Shown: in pieces, positions 24,328 to 39,711 of the stretch
How positions within the stretch are numbered: the first letter of the stretch is position 1
How the letters are laid out: each line of letters begins with the position of its first letter
Assembly: GCF_900187605.1 (NCBI RefSeq)
Contig: NZ_FYEA01000003.1
Span: 462,925-526,924 of the forward strand
Length of the DNA stretch: 64,000 nucleotides
Direction: 5' to 3'
Origin: Pseudomonas sp. Irchel 3H7
GTDB lineage: Bacteria; Pseudomonadota; Gammaproteobacteria; Pseudomonadales; Pseudomonadaceae
The notes under the pieces: generated by a model
The model's database searches: none
What the model was told of the DNA's origin: nothing
Seen by the model: the letters and a program-made list of their open reading frames with translations, nothing else
Program-made: the position numbers and the translations under genes

Positions 24328-25524
24328 TCAATCGGCCTGACGACGCAGGAAAGCCGGGATGTCCAGGTAGTCCAGATCATCTTGCGGATTCATCTTCGCG
24401 GCAGCCGCAGCACCGGCCTGAGCCTGGTTGCGCATGACGGTCGGACGGTCCAGATCACGGTAGTTCACCGCTGGCGCTTCCTGACGGGCCGCAGCCGGTT
24501 GTTGCACCTGGGCAGAAGCCATGGAGGTGTGAACGGTGTTGTCGATAACCTTTACAGGCTTCTCGATTTTCGCGCCCAGACCGGTGGCAACCACAGTCAC
24601 GTGCAGTTCGTCGCGCATGTCCGGATCGATAACGGTACCGACCTTGACCATCGCGTGCTCGGAAGCGAAGGCTTCGATGATGCTACCCACGTCGGAGTAC
24701 TCACCCAGGGACAGGTCAGGACCGGCGGTGATGTTCACCAGGATGCCGCGTGCGCCTTGCAGGTTCACGTCTTCCAGCAGCGGGTTGCGGATGGCCGCTT
24801 CAGTGGCTTCACGTGCACGGTTCGGACCGCTGGCGCAGCCAGTGCCCATCATCGCCATGCCCATTTCGCTCATTACGGTACGCACGTCGGCGAAGTCGAC
24901 GTTGATCATGCCCGGACGCTTGATGATGTCGGAGATACCGCGAACGGCACCGGCCAGTACATCGTCAGCCTTGGCGAAAGCCGACAAGAGGCTTGCGTCT
25001 TTACCGAGGATGGTCAGCAGCTTCTCGTTAGGGATGGTGATCAACGAGTCGACGCTTTCCGAAAGCATGCGGATGCCTTCATCGGCGATCTGCATACGCT
25101 TGCGGCCTTCGAACGGGAACGGACGCGTTACTACCGCAACGGTCAGAATGCCCATTTCCTTGGCCACTTCGGCGATGATCGGCGCAGCACCGGTACCGGT
25201 ACCGCCGCCCATGCCAGTGGTGATGAACACCATGTTGGTGCCCTGCAGGACTTCGGCAATGCGCTCACGGTCTTCGAGAGCGGCCTGACGACCTACTTCA
25301 GGGTTGGCGCCGGCGCCCAGACCTTTGGTCACGCCGGTGCCCAGTTGCAGAATGGTACGCGCGCCGATGTTTTTCAGCGCTTGAGCATCAGTGTTGGCGC
25401 AGATGAATTCAACGCCTTCGATGTTGCTCTTGACCATGTGATTGACAGCGTTGCCGCCGCCACCGCCAACACCGATAACTTTGATTACCGGGCTTGCGGG
25501 GATGTTGTCTACGAGTTCGAACAT
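24328..25524 (-). CDS. ftsZ: Cell division protein FtsZ
   Basis: Tubulin-like GTPase that forms the Z ring at midcell. 398 residues: GTP-binding domain 1-200 with signature GMGGGTGTGAAPIIA, the catalytic T7 region, a variable Ala/Gln-rich linker (315-380) and the conserved C-terminal peptide DYLDIPAFLRRQAD that binds FtsA and ZipA. 68 nt after ftsA, without overlap, unlike most genes of the cluster; a separate promoter in that gap is plausible. Confidence 0.98.
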   Translation of the reverse strand: MFELVDNIPASPVIKVIGVGGGGGNAVNHMVKSNIEGVEFICANTDAQALKNIGARTILQLGTGVTKGLGAGANPEVGRQAALEDRERIAEVLQGTNMVFITTGMGGGTGTGAAPIIAEVAKEMGILTVAVVTRPFPFEGRKRMQIADEGIRMLSESVDSLITIPNEKLLTILGKDASLLSAFAKADDVLAGAVRGISDIIKRPGMINVDFADVRTVMSEMGMAMMGTGCASGPNRAREATEAAIRNPLLEDVNLQGARGILVNITAGPDLSLGEYSDVGSIIEAFASEHAMVKVGTVIDPDMRDELHVTVVATGLGAKIEKPVKVIDNTVHTSMASAQVQQPAAARQEAPAVNYRDLDRPTVMRNQAQAGAAAAAKMNPQDDLDYLDIPAFLRRQAD

Positions 25525-25592
25525 TTTCCCTCTCCTTACATTCTCTAGTTTTTTCGCCTACTGCATTTTTGTTGCGGTGTTGCGGTAAAGCT

Positions 25593-26852
25593 TTAGAAGT
25601 TGCCTTGAACCCACTTCTTCAATCGGTCCAGCAACGGCGCCTGTGGCTCTTCGTTGCTGTAGCTGTCGCGGCTGCCGATGCCGGAGAACGAAACCCCGTC
25701 GGACTGCTTTTGCAGGCCGTACATCAACAAGCCCACGCCAGTGGAATAAATCGGGTTGCGCACCACGTCATCCAGACCTTTCACGCCATGCGGTACGCCG
25801 AGGCGGACCGGCATGTGGAAGATTTCTTCGGCCAGTTCAGTGGCGCCTTCCATCTTCGACGTACCGCCGGTGAGGACGATGCCGGCCGGGATCAGGTCTT
25901 CGTAGCCGCTGCGACGCAGCTCGGCCTGGATCAGGGTGAACAGTTCGTCGTAACGCGGCTCGACCACTTCGGCCAGGGCCTGACGCGACAGTTCGCGCGG
26001 TGGACGATCGCCAACACTCGGCACCTTGATGGTTTCACCGGCACCGGCCAGTTTGGCCAGGGCGCAGGCGTAGCGGATCTTGATCTCTTCGGCGTACTGG
26101 GTCGGGGTGCGCAACGCCATGGCGATGTCGTTGGTCACCTGATCACCGGCAATCGGGATCACTGCGGTGTGGCGGATCGCGCCTTCAGTAAAGATCGCGA
26201 TGTCAGTGGTGCCGCCGCCGATGTCGACCAGGCACACGCCGAGTTCTTTCTCGTCGTCGGTCAGCACCGAGTAGGCCGAAGCCAGTTGCTCGAGAATGAT
26301 GTCGTCGATTTCCAGACCGCAGCGACGCACGCATTTTTCAATGTTCTGTGCGGCGTTGACGGCGCAGGTGACCACGTGAACCTTGGCTTCCAGACGCACG
26401 CCGGACATGCCCAGCGGCTCGCGCACGCCTTCCTGGTTATCGATCACGTAATCCTGCGGCAGGGTGTGCAGCACGCGCTGGTCAGCCGGGATAGCTACAG
26501 CCTGAGCGGCGTCGAGCACGCGCTCAAGGTCAGCCGAGCTGACTTCACGATCACGGATCGCGACGATGCCGTGGGAGTTCAGGCTGCGGATGTGATTGCC
26601 CGCCACGCCGACGAACGCCGAGTGAATGCGGCAGCCCGCCATCAGTTGGGCTTCTTCGATCGCGCGCTGGATCGATTGCACGGTGGACTCGATGTTGACC
26701 ACCACGCCCTTCTTCAGGCCACGGGACGGATGGGTACCGATCCCGACGATTTCCAGCGAGCCGTCGTCGGAGACCTCGCCGACCAGCGCCACCACCTTGG
26801 AGGTGCCGATATCGAGACCGACGATCATTTTGCCGCTTTGCACGTTTGCCAT
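25593..26852 (-). CDS. ftsA: Cell division protein FtsA
   Basis: Actin-like ATPase that tethers FtsZ to the membrane and recruits later division proteins. 419 residues: nucleotide site in IVGLDIGTSKVVALVGE near the N-terminus, second phosphate loop in CLVDIGGGTTDIAIFTEG, and a C-terminal amphipathic membrane-targeting helix (DRLKKWVQGNF). Lies 15 nt after ftsQ. GGCAGG is about 7 nt before the start. Confidence 0.97.
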   Translation of the reverse strand: MANVQSGKMIVGLDIGTSKVVALVGEVSDDGSLEIVGIGTHPSRGLKKGVVVNIESTVQSIQRAIEEAQLMAGCRIHSAFVGVAGNHIRSLNSHGIVAIRDREVSSADLERVLDAAQAVAIPADQRVLHTLPQDYVIDNQEGVREPLGMSGVRLEAKVHVVTCAVNAAQNIEKCVRRCGLEIDDIILEQLASAYSVLTDDEKELGVCLVDIGGGTTDIAIFTEGAIRHTAVIPIAGDQVTNDIAMALRTPTQYAEEIKIRYACALAKLAGAGETIKVPSVGDRPPRELSRQALAEVVEPRYDELFTLIQAELRRSGYEDLIPAGIVLTGGTSKMEGATELAEEIFHMPVRLGVPHGVKGLDDVVRNPIYSTGVGLLMYGLQKQSDGVSFSGIGSRDSYSNEEPQAPLLDRLKKWVQGNF

Positions 26853-26867
26853 GGGTCCTGCCTCTTC

Positions 26868-27734
26868 TTAATTCTTTGCGACAGCGGGTTGGGCTGTCGT
26901 CGGCGCTACTGGTTCCCGCCAGCCAACAGCGAGGCCGTTGGCGTAGCGCAGATCGATGCGCGCAATGTTCGTAATCTGGTCTTTAAGCGTCTTGTCATAG
27001 ATGGCGATAAAGCGGCGCATCTTTTCCACCAGGTTGCCGCGTCCCAGCAGCAACTCGATGCCGGGGCCGGAACTGCCGGCACCGGTGGTCAAGAACCAAC
27101 TCCCGCGTTCACGCAATTCCAGGCGCGCAATCGAGAAGCCCAACGGCCGCAGCATCTGGCTCAGCACCTGATACTGCTGCATGACTTGCTGCTGAGCCCG
27201 TTGTGGGCCGAACAGCTGTGGCAGGTGTTCGTAATTCGCCAGTTCCTTGGGTGTAAACGCCTGGCCCTGGTTGTTCAGCAACGACTCGTCGCCCCAACGC
27301 GCCACCGGCAATTGTTCTTCGAGGCGGATCACCACCTGGTCCGGCCACACCCGACGTACTTCGGCGTGGGCGATCCACGGCATCTGCTCAAGCTCGGTGC
27401 GCATACCGGCCAGGTCGATGGTGAAGAAGCTCGACGCCACATACGGGGCGATCCGCTGCTGCACCGCTTGCTGGCTGATGTAGCTCAGGTCGCCCTGCAC
27501 GGCGATCTTGGTGATCGGCCGGTCGGCGTACGGCAGCAAACGCGTCGCGCCTTCGTAAGTGCCAAAGCCCAGCACCACCAACAGCACCGGCCAGAACAGA
27601 CTTTTCAGAAAGCTGAAATTGGCTTTCGGCAGGCGCGCGGACATCGGCTCTTTCGCCACCATTCGGCTGGCACCCCGTGGCACCGGCTTGCGGCCGGGTG
27701 CGGGAGGCTGATGTCGGAGCTGAGCGCCTTGCAT
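26868..27734 (-). CDS. ftsQ: Cell division protein FtsQ
   Basis: Bitopic divisome protein that links FtsL/FtsB to the rest of the machine. 288 residues from the ATG at 27734 (GAGG upstream); the in-frame TTG at 27761 would overlap ddl and has no ribosome site. Basic cytoplasmic tail (1-45), transmembrane segment ([16 protein letters not shown]), POTRA domain near 70-140 ([20 protein letters not shown]), then the beta domain. Starts 4 nt past the ddl stop. Confidence 0.95.
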   Translation of the reverse strand: MQGAQLRHQPPAPGRKPVPRGASRMVAKEPMSARLPKANFSFLKSLFWPVLLVVLGFGTYEGATRLLPYADRPITKIAVQGDLSYISQQAVQQRIAPYVASSFFTIDLAGMRTELEQMPWIAHAEVRRVWPDQVVIRLEEQLPVARWGDESLLNNQGQAFTPKELANYEHLPQLFGPQRAQQQVMQQYQVLSQMLRPLGFSIARLELRERGSWFLTTGAGSSGPGIELLLGRGNLVEKMRRFIAIYDKTLKDQITNIARIDLRYANGLAVGWREPVAPTTAQPAVAKN

Positions 27735-27738
27735 CGTC

Positions 27739-30147
<2,409 letters not shown>

Positions 30148-30155
<8 letters not shown>

Positions 30156-31218
30156 GGGCCACCTCCAGACAGGTATCGACCACGCTACGGGTGGCATCGG
30201 GTTTCGCCAGACGGCGGGCCGCTTGGGCCATATCTTCGAGTCGTTGCGGTTGCATCAAGACCTCTGTCAGGCGCGCGGCAAGGTCCGCGGCACCAGTCGT
30301 TCTTTGCGGCATCAGGAAGGCAGCGCCTTCGCGGGCCAAATAATCGGCGTTGCGGGTCTGGTGATCGTCGATCGCGTGGGGCAAAGGCACCAGCATCGAG
30401 GGCAGACCGGCGGCAGCCAGCTCACTGATGGTCAACGCGCCTGCACGGCACACCACCAAGTCAGCCCAGCCATAGGCCTGGGCCATGTCTTTGATGAACG
30501 GCTGCACCTGCGCTTCCACGCCGGCGGCGCGGTAACGCTCTGCAGTCACTTCATCGTGGTTTTTGCCAGCCTGATGAAACACTTCCGGGCGCAAATCGGC
30601 AGCGACTTGGGCCAGGGCTTCAGGCAGCAACTTGTTCAACGGCTCTGCACCCAGGCTTCCGCCGAGGATCAGCAAACGCGCTTTGCGACCGGCCAGGGCA
30701 GGTCGCGATGTATCGAGGAACAGCTCGCTGCGCACCGGGTTTCCGGTGGTACGGCGGGTGTCCGACAGAGTAAAGGTGTCGGGGAACGCTTCACACACCC
30801 GGGCGGCGAACGGCACCAGCAACCGATTGGCGGTGCCGGCCACGGCGTTCTGCTCGTGAACGATCACCGGCACACCGGCCAGTTTCGCGGCGAGGCCACC
30901 GGGACCGGTCACATAACCACCGAAGCCGACCACACACACCGGCTTCAAGCGACGAATGATCGCCCGCGCCTGCCACACCGATTTGAGCAGCATGAACGGC
31001 GCCTTGAGCAGCGACAGCTTGCCCTTGCCGCGCAGGCCGGTAGCGTTGATGCGGTGCAGTTCAAGACCTGCCGCCGGCACCAGTTCATTCTCGATGCCGC
31101 GTGGCGTGCCGAGCCAGTGCACGGTGTAGCCGCGCGCCTGAAACTCGCGGGCACAGGCCAGCGCCGGGAATACGTGGCCGCCGGTGCCGCCGGCCATGAT
31201 CAATACGTTAGCGCCCAT
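30148..31218 (-). CDS. murG: Undecaprenyl-PP-MurNAc-pentapeptide GlcNAc transferase
   Basis: Makes lipid II from lipid I at the cytoplasmic face of the membrane. 356 residues from ATG 31218, chosen because [14 protein letters not shown], the N-terminal donor/lipid motif, falls at residues 8-21 as usual. The C-terminal UDP-GlcNAc site [20 protein letters not shown] is intact. Overlaps ftsW by 11 nt and murC by 8 nt. Confidence 0.97.
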
Positions 31219-32425
31219 GATTCGGCTCCTCGGCGAAGTCGCTCTCATGGAACTCCATCTCTTCACTGCCCAGATGGGTTCGACTCTCCCACTCGATCCT
31301 CAGCAACAAGCCGAGACAGGCACAGCAGATCACCAACGAGCTGCCGCCATAACTGAGGAACGGCAGGGTCAGACCCTTGGTTGGCAGCAGGCCGACGTTC
31401 ACACCGATGTTGATCAGGAACTGACCAATCCACAGGAACGACAGACCGTAAGCCACATACGCGGCAAAGAACTGCTTGGCTTTCTCCGCCCACAAGCCGA
31501 TGTACATGCCGCGAATACACACGAACACGAACAGCGCGACGGTGCACAGCGAACCCACGGCGCCGAGCTCTTCAGCCAGTACCGAGAACACGAAGTCAGT
31601 GTGCGCTTCCGGCAGGTAGAACTGCTTCTGCACGCTGTTGCCCAGACCGACGCCCAGCCATTCACCGCGACCGAACGCGATCAACGCTTGCGACAACTGA
31701 TAGCCGGCGCCGAACTGGTCAGCCCACGGGTCGGCGAAGTTGGTCAGACGCGCCATACGATATGGCTGCATCTGAATCAGCAAGACCACGGCCCCGACCG
31801 CCAACACCACCATCAGCGAGAAGCGGAACAGTCCGACCCCGCCGAGGAACAGCATGGCCGCCGCAGCACCCATCATTACTACGGTGGCCCCGAAGTCCGG
31901 TTCCATCAGCAACAGACCGGCCATCGGCAGCAGCACGATGAACGGCTTGAAGAAGCCCATCCAGCTTTCACGCACCTCTTTCTGGCGACGTACCAGATAA
32001 CCGGCGAGGTAGATCACCACGAACACTTTGGCGATTTCCGACGGCTGCACGTTGAAGAAGCTGAAACCGATCCAGCGCATCGAACCGTTCACTTCGCGAC
32101 CGATGCCGGGAATGATCACCATCACCAGCAACCCGAACGCACCGATCAGCATCAGCCAGCCGAGACGTTGCCAGGTGGCGATCGGAATCATCATGGTGAC
32201 GATGCACGCGCCCAGACCCAGCACCACATAAATAAGGTGGCGAATCATGTAATACAGCGGACTGCCCGACTGCGCGGCTGCCACTTCGGTGGACGCCGAG
32301 GCGATCATGATCAAACCGAGACCGAGCAGCGCCAGGCAACCGGCGAGCATCGGGAAATCGAGGTCGATACCGCGCCCGGTGATGATCGGCGACGGATACG
32401 GTTTGATGATATTGCGCAGGCTCAT
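31208..32425 (-). CDS. ftsW: Septal peptidoglycan polymerase FtsW
   Basis: SEDS-family glycosyltransferase that polymerises lipid II at the septum with FtsI. 405 residues with about ten membrane segments and the family stretches GGVGLFRFSLMVVL, FGRGEWLGVGLGNSVQKQ and the late PTKGLTLPFLSYGGSS that identify the SEDS core. The charged N-terminal and C-terminal tails are cytoplasmic. Overlaps murD by 4 nt. Confidence 0.96.
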   Translation of the reverse strand: MSLRNIIKPYPSPIITGRGIDLDFPMLAGCLALLGLGLIMIASASTEVAAAQSGSPLYYMIRHLIYVVLGLGACIVTMMIPIATWQRLGWLMLIGAFGLLVMVIIPGIGREVNGSMRWIGFSFFNVQPSEIAKVFVVIYLAGYLVRRQKEVRESWMGFFKPFIVLLPMAGLLLMEPDFGATVVMMGAAAAMLFLGGVGLFRFSLMVVLAVGAVVLLIQMQPYRMARLTNFADPWADQFGAGYQLSQALIAFGRGEWLGVGLGNSVQKQFYLPEAHTDFVFSVLAEELGAVGSLCTVALFVFVCIRGMYIGLWAEKAKQFFAAYVAYGLSFLWIGQFLINIGVNVGLLPTKGLTLPFLSYGGSSLVICCACLGLLLRIEWESRTHLGSEEMEFHESDFAEEPNHGR

Positions 32426-33768
32426 GCCAGATCCTCCACAGCGCGGACGAACTGGTGACCACGGTCTTCGTAATTCTTGAACATGTCGAAACTGGCACAG
32501 GCCGGCGACAGCAGCACGACGTCACCCGGCCGGGCGGCGGCGCGGCATTGCGCAACGGCGTCGACCAGTGAGGTCGCGCGAATCAATGGCACGGCGTCGC
32601 CGATGGCCTCGCCGATCTTGTCGGAGTCGCGGCCCATCAGGATCACGGCGCGGCAGTTGGCCGCCACCGGATCACGCAGATCGTTGAATTCGGCACCCTT
32701 GCCATCACCACCGGCGATCAGGATGACCTTACCGTTGATGTCCGTGCCGAGGCCTTCGATGGCCGCCAGTGCGGCGCCAACGTTGGTCGCTTTGGAATCG
32801 TTGTAATACGCCACGCCATCGAGATCACGCACCCACTGGCAGCGATGTTCGAGGCCGGCGAAGGTGCGCAGCGCCGAGAGCATGGCGTCGAACGGCAAGC
32901 CCACGGCGTGACCGAGCGCCAGCGCCGCGAGGGCGTTGGACTGGTTGTGTGCACCGCGAATCTTCAATTCACGCACTGGCATCAGATTCTGGAATTCGAA
33001 GGCCAGGTACTTCTCGCCATCTTCTTCGCGGATACCGAATGCCTTGAAATCCGGTTTGCTCAGACCGAAGGTCCAGCACGGCTGGCCCTCACCCATCAAC
33101 GGACGAGTCAGCGCATCCTGACGGTTGACCACGAACTGCTTGGCACCACGGAAAATCCGGTGCTTGGCCAAGTGGTACGCCGGTAGACCGCTGTAGCGAT
33201 CCATGTGGTCTTCGCTGATGTTCAGCACGGTGGCCACTTCGGCATTGAGCTGGTCGGTGGTTTCCAGTTGGAAACTCGACAGTTCCATCACGTACAGCTC
33301 GACGTCGTCGCTGAGCAGATCCAGCGCCGGAGTGCCAAGGTTGCCGCCGACGGCGACACGTTTGCCGGCCGCAGCCGCCATCTCGCCAACCAGAGTGGTG
33401 ACGGTGCTTTTCGCGTTGGAACCGCTGATGGCCACGATCGGCGCCCGCGCGTTACGCGCGAACAGCTCGATGTCGCCGGACAGTTTCACGCCACGGGCCG
33501 CAGCGGCTTGCAGGGCCGGGGTCGCCAGCGCCAGGCCGGGGCTCACGTAGAGCTCGTCGGCACGGCACAGGAATTCGACGTCCAGCTCGCCACAACGCAC
33601 TTCCACGTGCGGATAGTCACGCTTGAGCGTGGCCAGTTCCGGTGGATTTTCCCGCGTGTCCGCCACGGCAAACGACGTGCCCCGGTTCGCCAGGAAGCGA
33701 ACCAGGGACATGCCGCTCTTGCCGAGGCCGACAACGATGCGGAAGTGGTCAGAAGCGATCAGAGACAC
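32422..33768 (-). CDS. murD: UDP-N-acetylmuramoylalanine--D-glutamate ligase
   Basis: Adds D-Glu to UDP-MurNAc-L-Ala. 448 residues: UDP-binding Rossmann domain (RIVVGLGKSGMSLVRFL), ATP loop GSNAKSTVTTL at 116-126, central domain and C-terminal domain with LLSPACASFDMFKNYEDRG. The ATP loop has Ala where most Mur ligases have Gly (GTNGKST); I believe this is usual in Pseudomonas. Lies 5 nt after mraY. Confidence 0.96.
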   Translation of the reverse strand: MSLIASDHFRIVVGLGKSGMSLVRFLANRGTSFAVADTRENPPELATLKRDYPHVEVRCGELDVEFLCRADELYVSPGLALATPALQAAAARGVKLSGDIELFARNARAPIVAISGSNAKSTVTTLVGEMAAAAGKRVAVGGNLGTPALDLLSDDVELYVMELSSFQLETTDQLNAEVATVLNISEDHMDRYSGLPAYHLAKHRIFRGAKQFVVNRQDALTRPLMGEGQPCWTFGLSKPDFKAFGIREEDGEKYLAFEFQNLMPVRELKIRGAHNQSNALAALALGHAVGLPFDAMLSALRTFAGLEHRCQWVRDLDGVAYYNDSKATNVGAALAAIEGLGTDINGKVILIAGGDGKGAEFNDLRDPVAANCRAVILMGRDSDKIGEAIGDAVPLIRATSLVDAVAQCRAAARPGDVVLLSPACASFDMFKNYEDRGHQFVRAVEDLA

Positions 33769-33773
33769 TCGTT

Positions 33774-34856
33774 CTACCTCAGCTTCAGGGTGGCAAGGCC
33801 GATCAGCACGAGAATCACGGTGATGATCCAGAAACGGACGATCACGCGCGGCTCGGGCCAGCCCTTGAGTTCAAAATGGTGGTGGATCGGTGCCATGCGG
33901 AACACACGGCGACCGGTCAGCTTAAAGGACGCAACCTGAATGACGACTGACAGGGTTTCCATCACGAACACGCCGCCCATGATGAACAGGACGATTTCCT
34001 GACGGACGATCACCGCGATGGTGCCCAGCGCCGCGCCGAGTGCCAGGGCACCGACGTCGCCCATGAACACTTGCGCCGGATAGGTGTTGAACCACAGGAA
34101 GCCGAGACCGGCACCGATCAGCGCGCCGCAGAACACGATCAGTTCGCCCGCGCCCGGCACGTAAGGGATCAACAGGTATTCAGCGAATTTCACGTTACCC
34201 GACAGGTAGCAGAAGATGCCGAGGCCACCACCGACCATCACGGTCGGCATGATTGCCAGGCCATCGAGGCCGTCAGTCAGGTTGACCGCGTTGCTCGAGC
34301 CGACGATCACAAAGTAGGTCAGCACGATGAAACCGAGGCCCAGCGGAATGCTGTAGTCCTTGAGCATCGGCAGAATCAGCGTGGTTTCCACCGGGGTGGA
34401 CGCAGTCATATAAAGGAAGATCGCCGCGCCGAGGCCAAACACCGACTGCCAGAAATACTTCCAGCGGCTCGGCAGACCACGCGAGTTCTTCTCGATGACT
34501 TTGCGGTAATCGTCGACCCAGCCGATGGCGCCGAACAACAGAGTCACCAACAAAACAGTCCAGACGTAGCGGTTGCTCAGGTCAGCCCAAAGCAGAGTGC
34601 TGACGCCGATCGAAGACAGAATCAGTGCGCCGCCCATGGTCGGTGTACCCGACTTGGACAGGTGCGATTGCGGGCCATCATTACGAACGGACTGACCGAT
34701 CTGACGGTTCTGCAAAGTGCGGATCATCCACGGGCCATAGCACAGCGACAAAACCAGCGCGGTCAGCACACCGAGAATCCCGCGCAGGGTCAGGTACTGA
34801 AAGACCGCGAAGCCTTTGTAGAACTGTTGCAGATACTCCGCTAGCAGCAGCAGCAT
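33774..34856 (-). CDS. mraY: Phospho-MurNAc-pentapeptide transferase
   Basis: Integral membrane enzyme that loads the UDP-MurNAc-pentapeptide onto undecaprenyl phosphate (lipid I). 360 residues, the standard length, from the ATG that shares one base with the murF stop (TAATG). Ten membrane segments; catalytic Asp residues in GWVDDYRK and [23 protein letters not shown] near the C-terminus is the family's HHH motif. Confidence 0.97.
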   Translation of the reverse strand: MLLLLAEYLQQFYKGFAVFQYLTLRGILGVLTALVLSLCYGPWMIRTLQNRQIGQSVRNDGPQSHLSKSGTPTMGGALILSSIGVSTLLWADLSNRYVWTVLLVTLLFGAIGWVDDYRKVIEKNSRGLPSRWKYFWQSVFGLGAAIFLYMTASTPVETTLILPMLKDYSIPLGLGFIVLTYFVIVGSSNAVNLTDGLDGLAIMPTVMVGGGLGIFCYLSGNVKFAEYLLIPYVPGAGELIVFCGALIGAGLGFLWFNTYPAQVFMGDVGALALGAALGTIAVIVRQEIVLFIMGGVFVMETLSVVIQVASFKLTGRRVFRMAPIHHHFELKGWPEPRVIVRFWIITVILVLIGLATLKLR

Positions 34857-36223
34857 TAATGTTTCTCCAGACTGGACCCGCACAGAGCCGCAACGATGTT
34901 TTCCATCGCTGCACTGCGCGAACCCTTGATCAAAATGGTGGTGTTTGTGTCCTGCTCGGCGTCGAGGGCCTGAATCAGTTCGGCTTGCGTGCCGAAGTGA
35001 TGCGCCTGTTCACCGAAAGCGTTTACGGCGTGAACCATGTTTGGCCCGACTGCGTAAAGCGCGGAAACCTTGCCCCGGGCGTACTCGCCCACGTCGCGGT
35101 GCCCCTGCTCCGCCCAATCGCCCAACTCGCCGATATCTCCGAGCACCAGGACGGTGCGGCCGGAAAAGCCGGCGAGTATATCAACGGCCGCGCACATCGA
35201 GGTGGGGTTTGCGTTGTAAGTGTCATCGATCACGCGCATACCGTTTTTCGCCAGTTGCGCGACGGTGCGACCCTTGACCGGTTGCACGGCGCCAAGCCCG
35301 GTGGCGATGCCGAACAGCGACACGCCCAAGGCGTGAGCGGCAGCGGCGGCGGCCATGGAGTTGGCGACGTTATGCGTGCCGAGCAGGTTCAGTTGAACGC
35401 GCTCGACACCTTCAGGTGTGTGCAGATTGAAGGCCGGGCAACCACGGGCATCGGTGCTCAGATCGCTGGCGTAAAAGTCCGCGTGCGTGTTGCTCAAGGC
35501 AAAAGTCAGCACTTTGCGCGCGCCCGCACGGGTCTTCCAGATACCGAAAGCCTTGTCATCGAGGTTGAGCACGGCGACACCATCGGCCGCCAGCCCGTCG
35601 ATGATTTCGCCTTTGGCTTCGACGATTTTTTCCGGCCCGCCGAACTCACCAACATGCGCGGTGCCGGCATTGTTGAGGATCGCCACGTGCGGCTTGGTCA
35701 GGCCAACGGTGTAAGCGATTTCGCCGAGACGCGAAGCGCCCAGTTCGATGACGGCCGAAGTGTGTTCCGCAGCCAGTTCGAGCAGGGTCAGCGGCGCGCC
35801 GAGATCGTTGTTCAGATTGCCACGGGTCGCCAGCACCGGACCGCGCGTGCGCAGGATGCTCGCGAGCATTTCCTTGACGGTGGTCTTGCCGCTGGAACCG
35901 GTGATCGCTGCGACTGGCTGAGTGAACGCGGCACGGTTCAGCGCGCCCAACTGGCCGAGGGCCTGACGGGTGTCTTTGACCAGCAGTTGCGGCAAGGTGC
36001 TGTCGGCGACTTCACGCTCGACCAGCGCAGCAACGGCGCCTTTGCCAGCGACATCGTTCAAATAGTCATGACCGTCGAATCGCGGGCCGGTCAACGCAAT
36101 AAACAGTTGGCCTGGCTGGATCGCACGGCTGTCGATGCTGACGCCGTCGAAACTGGCATCAGCAGCGATCAAACGTGCATCGAGTGCGTTGGTCAGTTCG
36201 CTGAGTTTCAAGGCCTTAAGCAT
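34856..36223 (-). CDS. murF: UDP-MurNAc-tripeptide--D-Ala-D-Ala ligase
   Basis: Adds D-Ala-D-Ala to the tripeptide precursor, the last cytoplasmic step. 455 residues: N-terminal substrate domain ([17 protein letters not shown]), ATP loop [13 protein letters not shown] near 108-119, central ligase domain ([12 protein letters not shown]) and C-terminal domain ([11 protein letters not shown]). Overlaps murE by 8 nt and mraY by 1. Confidence 0.96.
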   Translation of the reverse strand: MLKALKLSELTNALDARLIAADASFDGVSIDSRAIQPGQLFIALTGPRFDGHDYLNDVAGKGAVAALVEREVADSTLPQLLVKDTRQALGQLGALNRAAFTQPVAAITGSSGKTTVKEMLASILRTRGPVLATRGNLNNDLGAPLTLLELAAEHTSAVIELGASRLGEIAYTVGLTKPHVAILNNAGTAHVGEFGGPEKIVEAKGEIIDGLAADGVAVLNLDDKAFGIWKTRAGARKVLTFALSNTHADFYASDLSTDARGCPAFNLHTPEGVERVQLNLLGTHNVANSMAAAAAAHALGVSLFGIATGLGAVQPVKGRTVAQLAKNGMRVIDDTYNANPTSMCAAVDILAGFSGRTVLVLGDIGELGDWAEQGHRDVGEYARGKVSALYAVGPNMVHAVNAFGEQAHHFGTQAELIQALDAEQDTNTTILIKGSRSAAMENIVAALCGSSLEKH

Positions 36224-37678
36224 GGGCCACCTCCCACGCCGTCAGGGCGTGATCAGCCTCGACCAGATCGGAGAAAGCGTGGCGCTCGCCGTTGATTTCC
36301 TGATAGTCCTCGTGACCTTTACCGGCCAGAACAATCACGTCATCCGCCGAAGCGCCGGCAATCAGTTGCGCAATCGCCTGACCACGGCCGGCGACGAAGG
36401 TGACTTTATCCACAGCCGTGAAACCGGCGCGGATGTCATCGAAAATCACTGCCGGATCTTCAGTGCGCGGGTTGTCGTCGGTGACCAGCACCTGATCGGC
36501 CAGACGCTCGACCACTTCGGCCATCAACGGACGCTTACCGCGATCACGGTCACCGCCGCAGCCGAACAGACACAGCAGTTGACCTTTGACGTGCGGGCGC
36601 AAAGCGGTCAGAACCTTTTCCAGCGCATCCGGGGTGTGGGCGTAATCGACCACCACCAACGGCTGCGTACCGCCACCCAGACGCTGCATGCGCCCGGCCG
36701 GGCCTTCGAGTTTCGGCAGTACTTTGAGAATTTCGTCGAGCGCGTAATCCAGACCGAGCAAGGCGCCGACGGCTGCCAGTACGTTGCTCAGGTTGAAACG
36801 ACCGAGCAAGGTGCTGCGCAGATGATGTTCGCCCTGCGGCGTCACCAGTGTGCCGCGCACGCCGTGGTCATCGAACTGCGCTTCGCGGCAATATAGATAG
36901 GCGCTGCTGTCGAGCAGGCTGTAGGTGATCAGGCGCGATTCGCGTTTTTCAGCGGCCAGTTGCCGGCCGAAATCGTCGTCGAGGTTGACCACGCGGCACT
37001 TCAGATCATTCCAGGCGAACAGCTTGGCCTTGGCCTCGGCGTACGCCTGCATGGTGCCGTGATAGTCCAGGTGGTCGCGGGACAGGTTGGTCATCACCGC
37101 GACGTCGAACGCCAGCGCAGTGACGCGGCCCTGATCCAGACCGTGGGACGAGACTTCCATGGCCACGGCTTTGGCGCCGGCCTTTTTCAGGTCGCCCAAC
37201 GTTGCTTGCACGGCGATCGGATTCGGCGTGGTGTGCAGACCGCTTTGCAGTGCGCCATAGAAGCCGGAACCCAAGGTCCCAACGATGCCGCAATGCTGAC
37301 CGAGCAGATCCAGCGCCTGCGCAACCAATTGGGTCACGCTGGTTTTGCCGTTGGTGCCGGTCACGCCGATCAAGTTCAGGTGATGACTTGGCTCACCGTA
37401 AAAACGCCCGGCGATGTCCGACAGCTGCGCCGCCAGGCCTTTGACCGGAATCAGCGGCACGTCGGTGATCGGCAGCACGGTGGCACCTTCAACTTCATAC
37501 GCTACAGCCGCCGCGCCGCGTTGCAAGGCATCGGCGATGTGCGCACGGCCATCGAATTTGCCGCCGGGCACGGCGAGGAACAAATCGCCCGCGCGTACGT
37601 TGCGGCTGTCCAGCGCCAATTCACGGATCAACAGATCGTGGCCGGCGTGGGGGAATATCTTGTTCAGACTTAATGACA

Positions 37679-37679
<1 letters not shown>
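36216..37679 (-). CDS. murE: UDP-MurNAc-L-Ala-D-Glu--meso-diaminopimelate ligase
   Basis: Adds meso-DAP to the peptide stem. 487 residues with ATP loop GTNGKTSV at 108-115, substrate-domain DSRNVRAGDLFLAVPGG, and the DNPRTEDP motif that sets meso-DAP (rather than Lys) specificity. So the peptidoglycan is DAP-type, as expected for a Gram-negative. Start shares one base with the ftsI stop (TGATG). Confidence 0.97.
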
Positions 37680-39707
<2,028 letters not shown>

Positions 39708-39711
<4 letters not shown>
